DNA of 64,000 bases from Cunninghamia lanceolata (GCA_027924645.1 BSBN01000809.1:45600001-45664000), one strand, 5' to 3'. Positions 1-12,959 are shown, numbered from the stretch's first letter. The notes: a model not told the origin generated them from the sequence alone. A program made the numbers and translations.

Positions 1-1452
1 ATCCTTACTAGAGGAAGCATTTGCATATTCTACCAATTTGTTTAGAAATCCCTTTAGGCATTTGAAGAGAGGAGCACATATATATAGGGATGGTTGTTAA
101 CACAAATTTCACTAGGGTAAGTCTCCCTGCTAGGGAGAGCCATCTTCCCTTCCAAGTTCCAATCTTATGGTCCAAACTATCCACCACTTCCTTCCACATA
201 GCTAACTTATGTCTGCCATTAAAGAGAGGGATTCCAAGATATTTTCCTGGCAACGAATCTAAAGGAAAGTTAAAAATTTTTGAGATCTCATACCTGGATT
301 CGTCACTGGCATAGAAGAGGAAATATTTAGATTTGGATTCGTTTACTTTCTAACCTGAAGTATAACAATAATTCTCTATCACCTTCTTAATAGCTAGTGC
401 CTCCCATTTATTAGCCTTGCCAAAGAGAATTGTATTGTCTACAAACAAGGCATGAGAGAAGGAGGCTACTGAATGCAGGAAACTTATATCTCTCTATAAT
501 TGACAAGAACCAGCAAGTTTAATGGCACAAAACAAGGCTTTGGTCATTAAGATGAACAGATAAGGAGAGATGGGATCACCTTGTCTTAGACCCCTTAAAG
601 ATTAAAAGGGTACGGTCTCTATACCATTGATGATAACTATGAAGGCCACATCTAAAAAGCATGTCGTTACCCACTTAATCCAATGTTTAGAGAAGCCCAT
701 CTTTGATAGAACTCTTAAAAGAAAATCCCAGCTTACACAATCATAAGCCTTCACTATATACAATTTAATAACCATACTGGGATCCTTTCTTAGATTAACT
801 AGATGCAGGATTTCATGCACCAGGATTGCTCCTTCAACTATTTCTTTCCCTGACATAAAACCCCCTTGCTTTTCTGAGATGATGGAAGGAAAGATAGGGG
901 CTAGTCTAACTAGTATGGCCTTGGAAATAATCTTGTAGATAAAATTACACAAAGAAAATAGTCTAAAATCATTGAAAGAGGAGGGCGCATTACCTTTCAG
1001 TATGAGAAAGAGATTCGTCTGTTTAATTTCTTTCAGGACATTCTTGAACTTTTGTGATTCCTCTACCACCAAGAAGACATCTTTTCCCACTATATCCCAA
1101 CACCTTTGAAAGAAAGACCCATTCCAACCATCTGGCCCCGGGGCTCTGTCACCTTCCATAGAGAAAATAACTGCTCTTATCTCTTCCATTGTGAAAGCTT
1201 TTAGAAGCTCCTCATTCTACTCCCTCATAATCAAGGAAGGTATAGATTCCCAGTCAAAAGAATCTTGAGATTGATTTCTGTCAGTTGAAAGTAGAGATTT
1301 AAAGAAGGAAAGTGCTTATGCCTAGATTTCTGCAGAGTTTTCTATCAAGGATTCATCTGCCTTCTTCAAAGAGATTGTAGCATTATGATGCTTATGGATT
1401 TTGGAAGAAAGATGGAAGAATTTTGTGTTACAATATCCTTCTTTAATCCATG
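1..1452 (-). pseudogene. LINE (L1-type) reverse transcriptase, broken fragment
   Basis: Minus-strand frames read as a plant L1-type non-LTR retrotransposon RT. From about 1440 down there is the NTKFFH segment that precedes RT in plant LINEs, then APGPDGWNGSFFQ and the LFSLCNFIYKIISK region (602-1189), and near the window edge KYLGIPL with WLSLAGR (8-253), which lies after the catalytic palm. The catalytic motif, normally FADD, reads FVDN at 434-445, so the second aspartate is lost. Several stops separate the frames. Endonuclease and 5' end are missing because the A1 LTR starts at 1453; the 3' end lies outside the window. Family assignment is secure; the element is dead. Confidence 0.9.
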
Positions 1453-2767
1453 TGATGTAGAACAGGGGGTAGGTTCTTAACAAACACTTCAATGATCCCT
1501 TTGCTGATCATGCATGGAGTTGTTCTCTCTTTCACAATACATGGCTTCGATATGAGGGAAAGGTGCTTCAACAGGGTTTGCATGCATGGACCACTTAATA
1601 ACCCTCAAGGACACATGAGACCTCATTTGTATGACAAATTAATACTAATGAAACTCACCAAGAAACTTGGTCACTTGTCTTTCCTATCATTCGTTCACAA
1701 CTAGCCCTAATTGCTTGTAGCCCTTGGAATAGGGTTTTTGGGGCATAACTTGCAAAATTCATGACAAACCCATGAACAAATTAACTTTTTAGATACCCAT
1801 TAAGCTCCTACATAACATATCAGGCATGAAGTATAGGTTCCTTTGGAACAAAAGCCTCAAAAGAATGATTGTCCCTGTTGTATTAGGCCTAATTGAGCCT
1901 CTTTTACAAAGCAAGTGTTTGACAAACTTGCTCCAAACTTCCATGACCTACTCCAGGGCATGAATTAGGTTGAAAATGAATTTAATATTCTGGTTTGAGG
2001 CATCCTAGCTCATCCCAAGTCAACTTTTCATCAAATTACTACTCCACATATGCTAGAAGACCTAATACATGAGGATATTAAGCTCAAATTGCTTTAAATG
2101 TTACACCACTCAAGTCCCCTACTCTTGCAATGAAATAAAAAAAGAAATGCAACCTATATAAGTCCATTCCACCCATTTTTGGGCTATGACACAAGTGGAA
2201 TGGATCAAAAACCCATTGTTTTCGCCCCAAACCCTCAAAACTAGGGTTTTAGACCTAGTTTCAGAAATTTGATTATAAAATGCTTCAAGAATAATGAAAA
2301 TCTTCCTAATTAGATTCCAATGAAAGATAACTCAATTCATTTCAAAATTTCAAACATTAGAGCTCACGAAAGTGCAGTACGGTGGCGTGCAGGATGTTGG
2401 AACAACAAAAATACATAAAAAATGCAGAAAACTCAGAAAATTTTTATTTCCTTTCTCTCCAATCTTATTCTCTGATCTGCCTTGAAATGTGAGAGGCATA
2501 AATAACATGTTTCCAATGTAAATCCCATGTTTTTTATCTGCATGGTCGTGGAAAAGCCAAAAAGAAGGCTCAAAATAGGCTATCCACTACAATGCCAAAA
2601 ATAGACTATCCTAATATTAAGCAATATTCAAGACTCCACCTCTAGGTGACCACAAATACATCAAAATGGTCTTTAATAGACTTTAAAACATTAGTTATGA
2701 AGACAACCTTCCACCTAGGCTCTTATTGAGACCAAAAATCAAAATTTGTCTTGGTGCCCCTGCACCA
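1453..2767 (-). repeat. A1 3' LTR (left copy)
   Basis: Starts tgatgtag and ends tgcacca on the plus strand, so in element orientation it begins TGGTGCAG and ends CA. Sequence from 1465 onward (taggttcttaacaaacac) repeats closely at 7500 onward. It contains no supported gene; the short frame at 1492-1704 is LTR sequence. The first TG base pair and the terminus are inferred by comparison with the better preserved A2 LTRs. Confidence 0.85.
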
Positions 2768-2788
2768 TACACCCAAGGAGAAAGGATC

Positions 2789-4120
2789 TTAGTTTCCACC
2801 TAAGATCAGATCAAGGACTGTAGTTCCATGTTTGACAATGTCTTTAGCTGTCATCCATGTTGCATCTTCATGAGGTAGTCCCTGCCACCTCACAAGATAT
2901 TCATTGTACACCTTATGCCTTGTTCTCTTGACCTTCTCAGTGTCTAAAATGGCTTCAAGTTTGACTGGTGCAGTAGGAGGAAGATCTCTAACCCAATCAG
3001 CATCAATAATACCTTCATCAACACCTATACCTGCATCCAAAGATCCCTTAAAAGGATATAAGTCAGCAATGTTAAAGATTGGTGAGATAGCAACTCCAAG
3101 AGGGAGTTTTATCTCATATGCATTTTCACCAAACTTGTGGACCACCTTGCATGGCCCAATCTTCTTCATAAACAACTTAGTGTATCTACCTTTAGGTAAC
3201 CTCTCTTTTCTCAGATGTGCAAGTACTAAATCTCTGACTTTGAACTAAACATTCCTCCTTTTAAAATTTGCATGCTTCTTGTAAGTTTCCACACTCTTCT
3301 TGAGGTGTTCTCTAACTTGATCATGTATATCCTTCATAGCCATTGCAAACGTCTCTCCTTATGCACTTCTCTTCTCTAATCCTCTCAAATCCCTGAGTTC
3401 ATGTATACCTGTTGGGTTCAATCCATACACTACTTCAAAGGGACTTCTCCCTATGCTCCTGTTAATGGAGTCATTGTAAGCATATTCTGCTTGAGGGAGA
3501 ACAAGATCCCATTGTTGTCCATGCTCTTTTGTGAGACACCTAAGTAGATTTCCCAATGACCTATTAACCACTTCAGTCTACCCATCTATTCATGGGTGAT
3601 AGGCAGAGTTGAAAGTCAAATTTGTTCCTAATTTCTTCCATAAGGTCCTCCAAAAGTGACCTATAAATTTAGAATCTCTATCTGAAACTATAGAGAGGGG
3701 TAGTCCATGAATTCTAACTATCTCCTTGAAGAATAGGCCTGCAATGTTTGAGGCATCACTTGTGCATTTGCAAGGAATGAAGTGTGCCATTTTACTGAAC
3801 CTATCCACAACCACAAACACACTGTCCACTTCCCTCTGAGTTTTAGGTAAACCTAATACAAAGTCCATAATTAAATGTTTCCAAGGTTTGCTAGGGATTG
3901 GGAGAGGTTGATACAGTCCTGCATTTGAGCTAGAGCCCTTGGCTTTTTGACAAATCCCACAACTTTCCACAAACTTCTTGATATTTGCATGCATCCTTGC
4001 CCAATGGTAGAACCTTTTCACCTGGTCTAAGGTTTTGTCAAACCCAAAATGTCCACCCAAAGTACCACAATGCTTCTCTCTTATTAAATTGGCTCTCATA
4101 GAGCACTTAGGTACACACAA
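2789..4120 (-). pseudogene. A1 integrase with C-terminal chromodomain
   Basis: Inserts the element cDNA into chromatin; the chromodomain is thought to direct targeting in chromoviruses. The N-terminal zinc-binding part (GGHFGFDKT, then CGICQKAKG) lies near 4050-3950. The catalytic core follows: MDFVLGLP (first Asp), SDRDSKF (second Asp) and TEVVNRS (Glu) near 3560. Two stops sit between AYHP (3590) and TEVVN. The C-terminal part (2789-3175) has the IGPCKVVHKFGENAYEI barrel and a chromodomain with EYLVRWQGLPHEDATW. The frame ends at 2789, just inside the 3' LTR boundary. It is disabled by stops, but domain order and motifs are clear. Confidence 0.9.
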
Positions 4121-4276
4121 CTAAGTACCCCTAAACAATAATCCATCTTGCAACATAAAATCAGAGAACTCACTATGAAAAGTATTCTAAAATTGACTGT
4201 AAATAGCATATTGTTCCTTAAAATCATCATCATTTTCATACATACCTTTGAGTGCTTCTATCCCCATACTTTGAAG

Positions 4277-5571
4277 TTAGATTTTCTGGACCATCATAAA
4301 CCTCCAACTCAAAGCATCAACAACATTATTTGACTTTCCTTTCTTATGTTTGATTGTAAAGGTATAGGCCTGCAAGTATTCTACCCACTTCATGTGCCTA
4401 TGATTCAACTTGTCTTGACTGTATAAGAAACTTAAATTATGATTATCTGTGAAAACAATGAATTCCTTGGGCAAAAGGTAATGTCTCCACTTCCTTAGGG
4501 ACTGCACTAATGCATAGAGTTCTAGGTCATATGAAGAATACTTTCTTTTGGCTTCATTGAGATTTTCACTAAAGAAAGCCACTGGTCTGCCTTCTTGGCT
4601 CAAGACTGTACCCACTACAAATCCACTAGCATCACACTCCACTATGAAGATCATATTGAAGTCAAGTAAAGCAAGTATAGGCTATTGTGCCACTCTATTC
4701 TTCAAATATTCAAATCTCTTACCTACCTCATCATTCCACTGAAATTTCCTCTTCTTGTCTCCTTTGATGGTATCAAGGATGGGAGAACAGCTATGACTGA
4801 AATTCTTAATGAATTTCCTATAGAAAGTAGCTAAACCATGAAAACTTCTTACCTCTCCTACTGATTTTGGAGCTAGCCAACTGAGAATGGCTTCAACCTT
4901 GGAAGGATCCATCTTCAATGTGCCTTTGGGGATCACAAAACCAAGGTACACAAGTTCTTCTTTCATAAACTCACATTTTTTGAGGTTTATCATCAACTTC
5001 TCCTCATGCAATCTCTGTAAAATGATGTCAAGATGCTGTAAGTGCTCTTCCTTAGTCTTGCTAAACACAAGAATATCATCTAAATAAACAACAAATTTTC
5101 CAATAAAAGGCTTCATTTGAAACCTCATTCATTAACCTCATAAATGTATTAGGAGCATTTGACAGTCCAAAGGGCATTACCATCCATTCATACAGTCCTT
5201 CATTGGTCTTAAAGGTAGTTTTCCATTTATCTCCTTCCCTTGTTCTAATTTGGTGATATCCACTTTTGAGATCAATCTTTGAGAAGTAATATGCACCTCC
5301 TAAATAGTCCATTAGGTTCTCCATTCTAGGTATTGGGAACCTATAACTAATTGTTATTTTGTTTATTACCCTTGAGTCAGAACACATCCTCCACTCTCTA
5401 CCTTTCTTGGGTGCTAAAATAGTAGGGACAACACATGGACTTAAACTTTCTCTGATGAGACCCTTATCTAACAATTCTTGGACTTGTGCCTTGATTTCTT
5501 CATTCTGCTATGGGGTCAATTTGTATGTAGCCTTGTTAGGTAAATTAGCACCAGGGATCAAGTTTATGTGA
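4277..5571 (-). pseudogene. A1 reverse transcriptase and RNase H
   Basis: Copies element RNA into DNA and degrades the RNA strand. RT motifs in order: [61 protein letters not shown], then the catalytic [11 protein letters not shown] near 5080, which is intact. A frameshift near 5105-5125 separates the palm from the upstream fingers, and a stop interrupts the segment near 5510. RNase H (4277-4654) has VECDASG, RKYSSYDLELYAL, FTDNHNL and VVDALSW, in register with the Ty3/gypsy family. Upstream frames join the protease spacer; downstream is the integrase zinc region. Confidence 0.92.
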
Positions 5572-6300
5572 TGGCTGATGTCTCTCATGGGAGGTAAGGA
5601 ATTTGGTAAATCATCTACCACAATATCCTTGTACTTGTTCAACAAAGATTGAGCATCACTAGGTATGTCTTCCACCTTATTTGCTGCTAAAACAGGCTTG
5701 GTCTTAGGTCTGATTACTATTGTAAATCCCTATCCACCTTCTTCCTTCATTGTTTGCAAAAACTCTTTCTCTCCTACTACCATAATGCTAAACCCAACTT
5801 GTTTATCAAATTCTTCCTCTTGAAGGGGTGTTAATGAGAATGAGACTCCATCCTTCTCTATCACATAAATGTTTTTTGACCATCATGCTTGGTCTTTTTG
5901 TCATGTTGCTAGGGTCTTCCTAGTAGCAGGTGACAAACATCCATAGGAATGATGTCACAAAGGATCTTATCTTTATACCCCCTAATGTTAAACTCTACCC
6001 ATGACTACTCATTTACTAAGACTTGTTCACCCTTGTTTAACCATAACACTTTGTAGGGTGTGGGGTGAGGAATTGTTTTCATGTTCAACTTCTCTACCAT
6101 TTCTAAAGAAACTAGATTATCAATAGAACCAGAATCAACAACTACTTTGCATACCTTTCCATGTGACTTGCAAGTTGTTCTAAACAATAATTTCCTCTGT
6201 GAAGGCTCCCTGGTTGTTGGCACCTTGAGGAGTGTCCTCCTTATCATCAATGTTTCACCTACCTCATGAATAGCAGACTAAAGTGGTGAATTGACACTTT
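5572..6300 (-). pseudogene. A1 aspartic protease and pre-RT spacer
   Basis: Retrotransposon protease that would cut the Gag-Pol polyprotein. The frame at 6005-6250 carries CKVVVDSGSIDNLVS, with the DSG catalytic triad intact, followed by a short hydrophobic stretch. Below 6005 the reading frame is broken by stops through the spacer toward RT. It lies between the gag zinc knuckle and RT as expected. The exact edges of the domain cannot be set from the sequence. Confidence 0.82.
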
Positions 6301-6359
6301 CACTATCCTCTTCATGCACTATTTGGGTTCTGAATTCACCTCCATGAGAACTTGATGCT

Positions 6360-7427
6360 TGCTTGTTTGGGCACTTGAATGCAGGATGTCCAAATTGATT
6401 ACAGTTGTAACATTTACCTAAGAAGGTGCTTGACCCTCTTCCTTGGCCACTAAACCTTCCTCTACTATTTGGTCTTCTTCCTTTGAAGTTACCTCTGTCA
6501 CTTGACTCAGTACCTTGTTCCTGCTGGCCATTTGATTCTCCTTGCTACTTTTGTGACTGTCCTCTTGCACCAAAGTTGCCTCTACCTCTAAAAATTCTTT
6601 CATCTACCTCTTCCATGTTGCTCTTGCCTTCTCTTTATCCTTTCTTTTGCCTTGACAAACAATTGGAAACACTCTTCCATTGTCCTTGGTGTAGATAGAC
6701 TAATCTCATCTTGAATGTTGTACCTCAAGCCATTTAGGTACCTTGCCACCTTTTCTCTTTCATCCTCAATATGTCCTGTTCTGATGCTCAGCTTATGGAA
6801 CTCCTCAGTGTATGCCATAACATCTAACTCCTTCTGTTTTAGACTTTGTAACTTCGTAAAGGTCTGAATTTCATAATCTGTGGAAAGGAATTGTCCTTTT
6901 ATCTTGGCTACCATTCTATCCCATGAATGGATCTTTTCCTTGCCTTTTTTTACTCTCTCCTCTTGAATGTAGTTCCACTATGTTAGGGCAGGGCCCTTCA
7001 ACTTGGTCTTTGCATACTTCACTTTCTTACTATTTTCTACCTCCTCAAACTCAAAAAAATTATCAAGAGCATCGATCCAACCCAATATTTCTTCACTGTC
7101 CATCTTCCCACTGTACATGGGTACTTCCACTTTCAATTTAGGAGTCTTTTCCCCTTTGACAGCCTTCAGCATTTTAAGCAACCTCTCTTCACTAGAGTCC
7201 AAGTCTTCTTCCTCATCTTGAACTCCTATTTGATGGTCTACATTCTCACCCTCTTCCTCTGGGTCACTCTGATCCCCATTGACCATACCTCTCTTTAGGT
7301 TAGATTCTAATGCTATAATTCTAGCTAGGGCAACTTCATGAGACTACTTCACTTATCTCAACTCCTTTGCATGATGTTCTTTTAGTTCTCTAACTTCCTT
7401 TGCCACTGGATTGCTCTTTGGAGGCAT
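6360..7427 (-). pseudogene. A1 gag with CCHC zinc knuckle
   Basis: Structural protein packaging element RNA. I place the start at the ATG whose complement ends at 7427; it opens MPPKSNPVAKEV, has early stops near 7370, then an acidic segment, PMYSGKMDSEEILGWIDALD (7100 region), and the Ty3-type gag core with KVARYLNGLR (6600-6914). A basic Gly-rich stretch leads to a perfect CX2CX4HX4C knuckle, CYNCNQFGHPAFKC, at about 6370-6411. Frames are broken between 6600 and 6610 and near the start, so it is not translatable as one protein. Confidence 0.88.
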
Positions 7428-7470
7428 CTTGTAAACTCAACTCTTCCCACTTTACCAATCAGAACCTATA

Positions 7471-7481
7471 CTCTAATACCA
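7471..7481 (-). other. A1 primer-binding site
   Basis: The minus strand reads TGGTATTAGAG, two bases after the LTR end at 7484. It differs by one base from TGGTATCAGAG, the usual plant initiator-Met tRNA primer site, which A2 keeps unchanged. Confidence 0.8.
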
Positions 7482-7483
7482 CT

Positions 7484-8722
7484 TGATACAAAGTAGGGGT
7501 TAGGTTCTAAACAAACACTTCAATGATCCCTTTGTTGATCATGCACGGAGTTGTTCTCTTTCACAATATATGGCTTCAATATGAGGGAAAGGTGCTTCAA
7601 CAAGGTTTGCATGCATGCACCACTTAATAACCCTTAAGGACACCTAAGACCTCATTTGTATGACAAATTAACAATAATGAAACTCACCAAGAAACTTGGT
7701 CACTTGTCTTTCCTATCGTTCCTTCACAACTAGCCCTAATTGCTTGTAGCCCTCGGAATAGGGATTTTGGGGCATAAATTGCATTATTCATGACAAACTC
7801 ATGAACAAATTAACTTTTTAGATACCCATTAAGCTCCTACATAATATATTAGACATGTAGTATAGCTTCCTTTGGAACAAAAGCCTCAAAAAATGATTGT
7901 CCCTATTGTATTAGGCCTAATTAGGCCTCTTTTACAAAGCAAGTGTTTGACAAACTTGCTCCAAACTTCCACGACCTACTCTATGGCATGAATTAGGTTG
8001 AAAATGGATTGAATATGCTGGTTTGAGGGATCCTAGCTCATCCCAAGTCAACTTTTCATCAGATCACTACTCCACCTATGCTAGAAATCCTGATACATGA
8101 GAATATTAGGCTCAAATTGCTTCAAATGTTACACCAATCAAGTCCCCTACTCCTGGAATGCAATAAACAAAGAAATGCAACCTATCTAGGTCCATTCCAC
8201 CCATTTTTGGACTATGACATGGTTGGAATGGATCAAAAACCCATCATTTTTTGCCCAAAATCCTCAAAACTAGGGTTTTAGACCCAGTTTCAGAAATCTA
8301 ATTATAAAATGCTTCAAGAACAATGAATATCTTCCTAATTAGATTCCAATGAAAGATAACTCAACTCATTTCAAAATTTTAGACATTAGAGCTCATGACA
8401 GTACAATACGGTGACGTGTAGGACGTTGGAACAACAAAAATATAGAAAACTTAGAAAATCTTTATTTCCTTTCTCTCCAATCTTCTTCTTTGATCTGCCT
8501 CAAAATGTGAGAGGCATAAATAAAATGTTTCCAATGTAACTCCCATGTTTTTTAACTCCATGGTCGTGGAAAAGCCAAAAAGAAGGCTCAAAATAGCCTG
8601 TGCACTATAATGCCAAAAATAAACTATCGTAATATTAAGCAATATTCAAGACTCCACCTCTAGGTGACCACAAATACATCAAAATGGTCTTTAATAGACT
8701 TTAAAACATCAGTTTTTTAGAC
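7484..8722 (-). repeat. A1 5' LTR (right copy), truncated
   Basis: Repeats the left LTR from tgataca (7484) to acatcagtt (about 8713), and is then replaced by the B1 LTR at 8723. The part matching the left LTR from gaagacaaccttcc to tgcacca is missing. Many differences from the left copy are C/T or G/A. No gene is seen. Confidence 0.85.
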
Positions 8723-9578
8723 TGTGATAGGTAAAAATCAAGTTAATAAGATCAAGCATATAATTGAAAACCTAATCCTACCACCATCAAAGAATCAAAT
8801 CCAAGTGAAATCAAAAGCATGCAATTCAAGAAGAATATCACCTAGATTATATGATTCCTTGTTTGTGATGTGCATTTCTTCTCAACAATGAACAATTATG
8901 AAGATAAATCCTTCCATTATAGATGGATGATAATCATAATATGCTCAATGGATGCTAAAGTGCTCAATATGCTCAAGATGATAATGTAGACGCTATATGA
9001 AAAATGATGGATCCATGTAGTATGGAATGAGAGGGTGTTTATATAGACCTTAACCAAAATCAATCAACAATGGAGATTTGGTGCTATGTGAATGGCTAAG
9101 ATTAAATGATAGTCATAGGTGAATGTGTAGATGACAAGTGGAGGGAAGATAAGGCTTATGTGTACATAAAATGTACTACATGTGAAAGATATTAAATAAA
9201 AGATGTAGTACCACACATGTTTTTAAATGAAAGAGGCACACATGTCAGCTCATGAAGATAAATGATAAGGGAAATTAAATAAATAAATAAAATTTATTTA
9301 ACTAATTGGAAAGTGGGCTTATCAAGGGATTTTAATTAAATAAATAAGATGTATTTAATTAAAATAGATGGAAATAAAGAAATAGTTAAATAATTAAAGA
9401 TTATTTAATTATAGCTTAGAAGAAATAGATAATGAATTAATCAAATAAATATGAATTTATTTAATTAATAGAAGAAATAAGTGTTAGGGAAATTTCTCAA
9501 GTGTGTTAGACAAATGTAGATGATAAGTAATGCAATATTTGATACTAATGATAATTAGGTCAATTTTGGGTGTCTACA
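8723..9578 (-). repeat. B1 3' LTR
   Basis: 856 bp, from tgtgatagg to tgtctaca, TG...CA. The same ends bound the B2 LTR at 32342-33182. The right half (9270-9480) is AT-rich and contains repeated segments like ttaattaaataaataa, close to self-complementary. No coding capacity seen. Confidence 0.88.
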
Positions 9579-9592
9579 TTTTTCCCCTCTTC
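9579..9592 (-). other. B1 polypurine tract
   Basis: The minus strand reads GAAGAGGGGAAAAA directly before the LTR start TGTAGACACC. This is the classic plus-strand primer position, and B2 has the equivalent at 33183-33196. Confidence 0.85.
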
Positions 9593-11614
9593 GATACAAT
9601 GTTTGATAGAACATTGTGTCAAAGAAGATACGATGATTCACTTGATAAACAAAGTTATGCCCCATTGTAACTAGCAGGTGATACCCCCTTGAGAGGTAAG
9701 CCAGGCTAACCAAGAAGGACTGGGTTGGCTCGCGATAAGATGAAAGGAAAAAAACAAGGTTGAAAGGAATGATTGATCTTGGTTGAGGACTATATAGGAT
9801 GATGGAATGGATAAATGATATGACAACTTTTAAAGTAAATGCTCCAAAAGTAGAGAAATGCAATCCTTATGTTTGATATAACATATGGATGTTATGCACC
9901 AGGGTATAGAAGACCAAGGTGTCGAGGTATCCAATGCAAATCTAGCATACTACAATCTTGTCTAAATGCATGAGGTCAATATGTTGAACCATCATACACA
10001 AGATATGAATAGCAGCTAGTGTTCCGAGATGGACTTTGATGCTACAAGCAAAGGTTTGAGGTTATCTCCACACCTTACTGGTTATATGTATTGAGCTAGT
10101 TCTTAACATAGAATAGTCTCAATGCATAAGAGACTGTTTAGCTTCTCAGATGCAAGAGATATTGATATGCAAGATGCTAATCCCAACACATACAAGATAC
10201 CAATATGCATAGGAAGAGAATAAGACCATCCCACAGACACAGCATATGAAAGCAATATGACTATGCCCCATTCCTTACTTCATTGCAACATACTAGGATA
10301 TGATAGATCAAGGCAGTCTTGATTAGGCCTAGGAGAGGGACAAAAGATAAATCAAAATATAAAAAATAAAAGATACTGTCATCATGTTCTCTTGCCAAAT
10401 TTGAGTGCTCTTATATAGGTTTAAGCTAGCACCTTGTTGAGAGGAAAGTTGCATCCTGTTGAAGGCTAAAGATGTTGATAAAATGCTATAGAAAATGTTG
10501 GCTTAAGACATGTGGACAAGTAGCTTCTGACTTATCCCTGATTGGTTAAAGTGCTTGAGCTTTTTGCTAGTACACAGTCTGCTTCTTGCTTGAGCTAATC
10601 AAAGAGAAGAAGATGAAGATGGGGTGGATTGTCTGTGCTTGCGTACTGGATACTTCCTTTGTATTCCAGACTACCTACATACCCTGTATCCACAGGATCA
10701 AAGCACATTTACGATGATGATGAGACATGATGAATATGTAGTTCTGGGCTTATTGATGATGTAAGTGATGAAAGATAGAAGAAAGGGAAATAAAAGATTG
10801 GAGGATGATTAAAAGAAAGATGAAAGATGGATGATGGGAGAAGGGGCTATATTCACATCTCAGATTGCCTACATACCCTGTATCCATGGGATCAAGGCTT
10901 TGAATGATAGAGCTGTGATGTAGTTCTTGCTTATTGTGTTGATGGTTGATGCCAAAGGATCAACTTTATTTCTTAGATTTTTTATGGATATTTGATTTTT
11001 TTCTTTTGGATTTTTTTTTAGATGTTTTGATGTTGTTTTGGTGATTTTTGTGCTTTGGTGTTGGTTTCAAATGTTTGCTATGTTTTGGTTGAAATGTTAT
11101 GAGCTAGAGCTATAGATATCCACTTCTAAATAAGGTTTTACCAAGTGCCCCCAGTGTGGGGTGAAGATTGCTAGGAAGACACTGTGATGGATGTGGTCAT
11201 GCAGATAGTATGCTAAGGTGCTAAATGATATCTTAACCCAAACAAAGTCCAAACTATGAAAGCTAGCATGGCAGAGGTAAATGGCAGAAAGGATTTTATT
11301 ATGGATGGATAAGGGATAATTGTTTATATAGGACAATAGTGGATTATGATATGGATTATAGAGGAAAGATAGTGGATTATGAATGTCATGGAAAGCTATG
11401 ATCAAACAAAGGAAGTGAAAGATGGAAGCTAATCTCTACACATAGCACCTGTTTGCCAGGTTTTCACTATGGTACTTATGCAAGGTGTTTGTTGACCAAG
11501 TTGTCACTAGAGGATGAATTATTTATCTTGTACTATATTATTTTTTTGTCATACAAAGAGCCACAAAGTGGTTTTCACTATTGGATAGTTTTTTTTTAAT
11601 GGTATAGCTGAGAC
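9593..11614. other. B1 non-coding region between pol and 3' LTR
   Basis: About 2 kb without a supported gene. From about 9765 it is similar to 36715-38555 of B2 (for example the gattgatcttggttga segment and caccaagtggttttcactattggatag near the end), so it is part of the element. It ends close to the integrase stop codon. The frames at 9555-9863 and 11097-11405 look like chance frames. Confidence 0.75.
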
Positions 11615-12900
11615 TCATGGATAGAACTTCTTGAGATGAATGTTGTTGATTGGTTCATCCAAGGGAATGCCTTCAGGTGTGGAGAGAGTGTATGCACCTG
11701 ATCCATAGACTGATGTGATGACAAAAGGACCAAGCTAATTAGGTTCAAACTTTCCCTATTGCTCTCGATGCTGCTGGTTCCTTTGGTTTTCTTTAAGAAC
11801 AAGGTTGCCAACTTCAAATCTTCATTCTCTAATCTTCTTGTTATAGCTGTGGAGTAGGCGATTTTGATAGACTTGAAGATGGTTGAGTACTGTAAGATGC
11901 CGTTCATCTAATAGCTCAATATCATGGAGTCTAGATACTCTATATTCTTCATCTGAGATAGTATGCTGTAGAGATACTCGTAGTGAGGGAATCTCAACCT
12001 CAATAGGTAAAATAACTTCAGTGCCATACACAAGAGCATAAGGTGTAGCACCAGTGGGAGTTCAGATACTTGTTCTATAAGCCTATAATGCAGGATTAAG
12101 TTGTAGGTGCCAATCACGACCAACTTCATTGACTGTCTTTTTAAGGATCTTGATGATTGTTTTGTTAGAAACCTCAACTTGGCCATTACTTTGAGGATAA
12201 TAGGATGTAGAGAATCTATGTCGAATATGGAACTTGTTGCACAGATCTCTAAACTCTTGGTTCTTGAAAGGACGACCATTATCTATGACAATGGCTTGTG
12301 GAACTCCATATTGACAAATGATATAGTGTAAAATGAACTTAGATATTTACTTGCCAGTAATATAAGTCATTAGTATTGCTTCCACCCACTTTTTGAAGTA
12401 CTCAGTGGTAGTTATGATAAACTTATGACCATTTGATGAAGTAGGATGGATTTTACCTATGAGATCATGTCCCCACTACAAGAAGGGCCAAGGAGTAGTG
12501 ATAGGCTGAAGTTCATGTGCCGGTGCATGTATTAAATCTCCATGTTTCTGACATTGTAGACATCTCTTTGTAAATTATTGTGCATCTTTCTCCATAGTTG
12601 GCCAATAGTATGCAGCTCGTAGAAGTTTCTTAACAAGACCCAGGCTAGTAGAATGCGATCCGCAGACACCTTCATGTATTTCACATAGGGAAACTTTTGC
12701 TTACTCATAATCAAGACATCTAGGAAGGATAGGTCATCAAGACTCTGGTGATATAGAGTGTCTCCTAGGATAGTGTAGTGAGAGGCTCTATGGATAAAGG
12801 TTTTTCGTTGGGTGTTAGATAGTTGAAATGGAAAGGTTTGATTACGGAGATACTCGTATATGTCCTTGTACCAAGGCAAATTGGGACCAACAATCTCACA
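11615..12900 (-). pseudogene. B1 integrase
   Basis: Integrase broken across frames. The N-terminal zinc part is degraded (12532-12879). The core has DLIGKIHPTSSNGHKF (first Asp), VIDNGRPFKNQE (second Asp) and NGQVEVSNKTIIKILKK (Glu), so the three catalytic acids can still be read. The C-terminal part carries YGTEVILPIEVEIPSLRVSL (11822-12031) and ends NIHLKKFYP-stop at 11615. Stops and frameshifts occur throughout. There is no chromodomain, unlike A1 and A2, as expected for Tat elements. Confidence 0.88.
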
Positions 12901-12959
12901 TATAAGGTCAGACTATGGTACTTCAAATGCTAGAATCAAAAGTTGTTCAACCAGAAACT

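Larger units (their letters stand above)
1453..8722 (-). mobile_element. Chromovirus-type Ty3/gypsy LTR retrotransposon A1, right LTR cut off
   Basis: The left LTR (1453-2767) and a partial right LTR (7484-8722) bracket a minus-strand gag-PR-RT-RH-IN-chromodomain order, the chromovirus branch of Ty3/gypsy. A primer-binding site resembling the 3' end of initiator Met tRNA lies beside the right LTR. The right LTR stops at 8722, where the LTR of element B1 begins, so its last roughly 75 bp are missing here. The left flank is LINE sequence ending ccatg, so A1 jumped into the LINE. No matching target-site copy can be checked because the other edge is not in the window. Stops and frameshifts occur in pol. 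Confidence 0.9.

Noticed and set aside
1492..1704. Plus-strand 70-codon frame
   Set aside because: Lies in the A1 LTR and is not kept in the right LTR copy; chance frame.
2768..2790. Polypurine tract for A1
   Set aside because: The minus strand next to the LTR is not purine-rich enough (cctttctccttgggtgta) to call it.
2904..3248. Plus-strand 114-codon frame over the A1 chromodomain
   Set aside because: Antisense shadow of integrase/chromodomain coding sequence; no motif of its own.
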